64,000 bases of DNA from Hydractinia symbiolongicarpus (taxonomy: Eukaryota > Cnidaria > Hydrozoa > Anthoathecata > Hydractiniidae). Location: the NCBI RefSeq assembly GCF_029227915.1, contig NC_079877.1, positions 930,001-994,000 of the forward strand. Reading direction: 5' to 3'. The notes under the pieces are model-generated. The model ran no database searches. It was not told the origin of the DNA and worked only from the letters and a program-made list of their open reading frames with translations. Position 1 is the first letter of the stretch, and each line of letters starts with the position of its first letter. The translations under genes and the position numbers were made by a program. Of this stretch, positions 62,901 through 64,000 are shown piece by piece.

Positions 62901-64000
62901 GAATAAAAGACGTTTAATCGCTGGCAAACGAAAACCCGCGATTTCCCGTAAATCCCGGACTCGGCCCGTATAGTCAAAAGTATACAAAGAAACTACCCAG
63001 GGAGTAAACTCATTCCCCGAACGATTTTTTAAATTATTTTTTCACCACTAAAACGCATAAGACTTGTAGTTTTCAAAAATGTTTTCATTTTTGATGAGAC
63101 GCTGAATAAAAGAAGTTTAATCGCCGACAAACAAAAACCCGCGATTTCCCGTAAATCCCGGACTCGGCCCGTATAGTCAAAAGTATACAAAGAAAGTACC
63201 CAGGGAGTAAACTCATTTCCCGAACGATTTTTTAAATTATTTTTTCGCCACTAAAACGCGTGAGACTTGTAATTTTCAAAAATGTTTTCATTTTTGATAA
63301 GACGCTTAATGAAAGAGGTTTAATCGCCGGCAAACGGAAACCCGCGATTTCCCGTAAATCCCGGACTCGGCCCGTATAGTCGAAAGTATACAAAGAAAGT
63401 ACCCTGCGAGTAAACTCATTTCCTGAACGATTTTTTAAATTATCTTTTCACCACTAAAACGCATGAGACTTGTAGTTTTCAAAAATGTTTTCATTTTTGA
63501 TGAGACGCTGAATAAAAGAAGTTTAATCGCCGGCAAACGAAAACCCGCGATTTCCCGTAAATCCCGGGCTTGGCCCGTATAGTCGAATATATACAAAGAA
63601 AGTACCCTGTGATTAAACTCATTTCCAGTACGATTTTTTAAATTATCTTTTCACCACTAAAACGCATGAGACTCGTAGTTTTCAAAAATGTTTTCATTTT
63701 TGATGAGACGCGGAATAAAAGAAGTTTAATCGCTGGCAAACAAAAACCCGCGATTTCCCGTAAATCCCGGACTCAGCCCGTATAGTCAAAAGTATACAAA
63801 GAAACTACCCAGGGAGTAAACTCATTTCCCGAACGATTTTTTAAATTATTTTTTCAACACTAAAACGCATAAGACTTGTAGTTTTCAAAAATGTTTTCAT
63901 TTTTGATGAGACGCTGAATAAAAGAAGTTTAATCGCCGGCAAACGAAAACCAGCGATTTCCCGTACATCCAGGACTCGGCCCGTATAGTCAAAAGTATAC
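54000..64000 (+). repeat. 18-monomer higher-order repeat (3652-bp period)
   Basis: CCCGTACATCCAGG (GTACATCCAG at 56659, 60311; and at 63963) gives two intervals of exactly 3652 bp, which is 18 x 203 minus 2. CCCGGATTAGCCCG (57071, 60723) and GTAAAATCAT (57729 to 61381; 58743 to 62395) keep the same period. Two full units and part of a third are present from about 55.2 kb. A nested duplication of 1014 bp (5 monomers minus 1) lies inside each unit (57729 to 58743 and 61381 to 62395). Monomers belong to the AAAAAGCAATGAG / AAACGGAAACC / CATTTTGATGAG (one T short) families that also flank the retrotransposon. Copies differ by rare single bases, so amplification is recent. Confidence 0.9.

Larger units (their letters stand above)
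34948..64000 (+). repeat. 203-bp satellite array, right block (about 143 monomers)
   Basis: Satellite resumes at ACTCGGCCCG in the same orientation as the left block. Across the insertion the monomer phase is kept to within a base: the left side stops after CCCG and the right side starts at ACTC of CCCGGACTC. From 34948 the sequence follows 27994 onward, sharing AAAAAGCAATGAG, TTTTTAATGAG, GTGATTAACCTCATT and TTTTCGTCACT through about 35600. Early differences include one missing T (AATGTTTCATTTTG near 35273) and GTTCTCAGGG for GTACTCAGGG. The array runs off the end of the window. No genes, tRNAs or other elements were found. Confidence 0.97.

Overview
The window is eukaryotic, almost certainly animal, satellite DNA with one rearranged retrotransposon in it. 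About 58 kb of the 64 kb is a head-to-tail array of one 203-bp monomer, roughly 285-290 copies. The only coding DNA is a non-LTR retrotransposon (apurinic-type endonuclease plus reverse transcriptase, no LTR or integrase, an (AAT)n 3' tail). The protein resembles CR1/L2/Jockey-superclade elements common in marine invertebrates. The species cannot be named from the sequence. No single-copy host gene, tRNA or rRNA was found.

Layout. 1-29414: left satellite array, monomers on +. 29415-29421: 7-nt filler. 29422-29722: about 1.5 monomers in inverted orientation. 29723-32636: retrotransposon copy on the - strand (3' end outward). 32637-34887: second, shorter copy on the + strand, head-to-head with the first. 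34888-34947: (AAT)n tail. 34948-64000: right satellite array, monomers again on +. The two retrotransposon copies share 2069-bp arms (29767-31835 and 32637-34705) that line up without a gap. Every encoded residue in the overlap is identical. The 801-bp spacer (31836-32636) carries endonuclease and linker sequence found only in the - copy.

The array is organised hierarchically. Monomer variants recur at fixed multiples of 203 bp, giving higher-order units of 13 monomers (2639 bp, left end), 8 and 9 monomers (1624/1827 bp, 8-12.6 kb), about 12 monomers (2433 bp at 26-29 kb; 2436 bp at 42.4-47.2 kb), 6 monomers (1218 bp, 37.9-40.3 kb), 15 monomers (3044 bp, 47-51 kb) and 18 monomers (3652 bp, 55-64 kb). 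An off-register 1570-bp tandem duplication lies at 21852-24991. Phase is kept almost perfectly; the few indels are individually listed. Each typical monomer has a 9-bp/TTTT/9-bp dyad and is CpG-rich for its base composition.

The two least expected signals are in the retrotransposon. (1) The last codons of the RT reading frame can pair with the start of the 3' UTR in a 60-bp uninterrupted helix across the stop codon. Every departure from Watson-Crick pairing (15 of 60) is a G-U wobble on the sense RNA, which suggests either a selected RNA structure or a footprint of A-to-I editing. (2) The inverted satellite piece is a copy of 27696-27997 and the right flank resumes at the equivalent of 27994, so the composite insertion can be traced to a local inversion/template-switch event inside a higher-order repeat.
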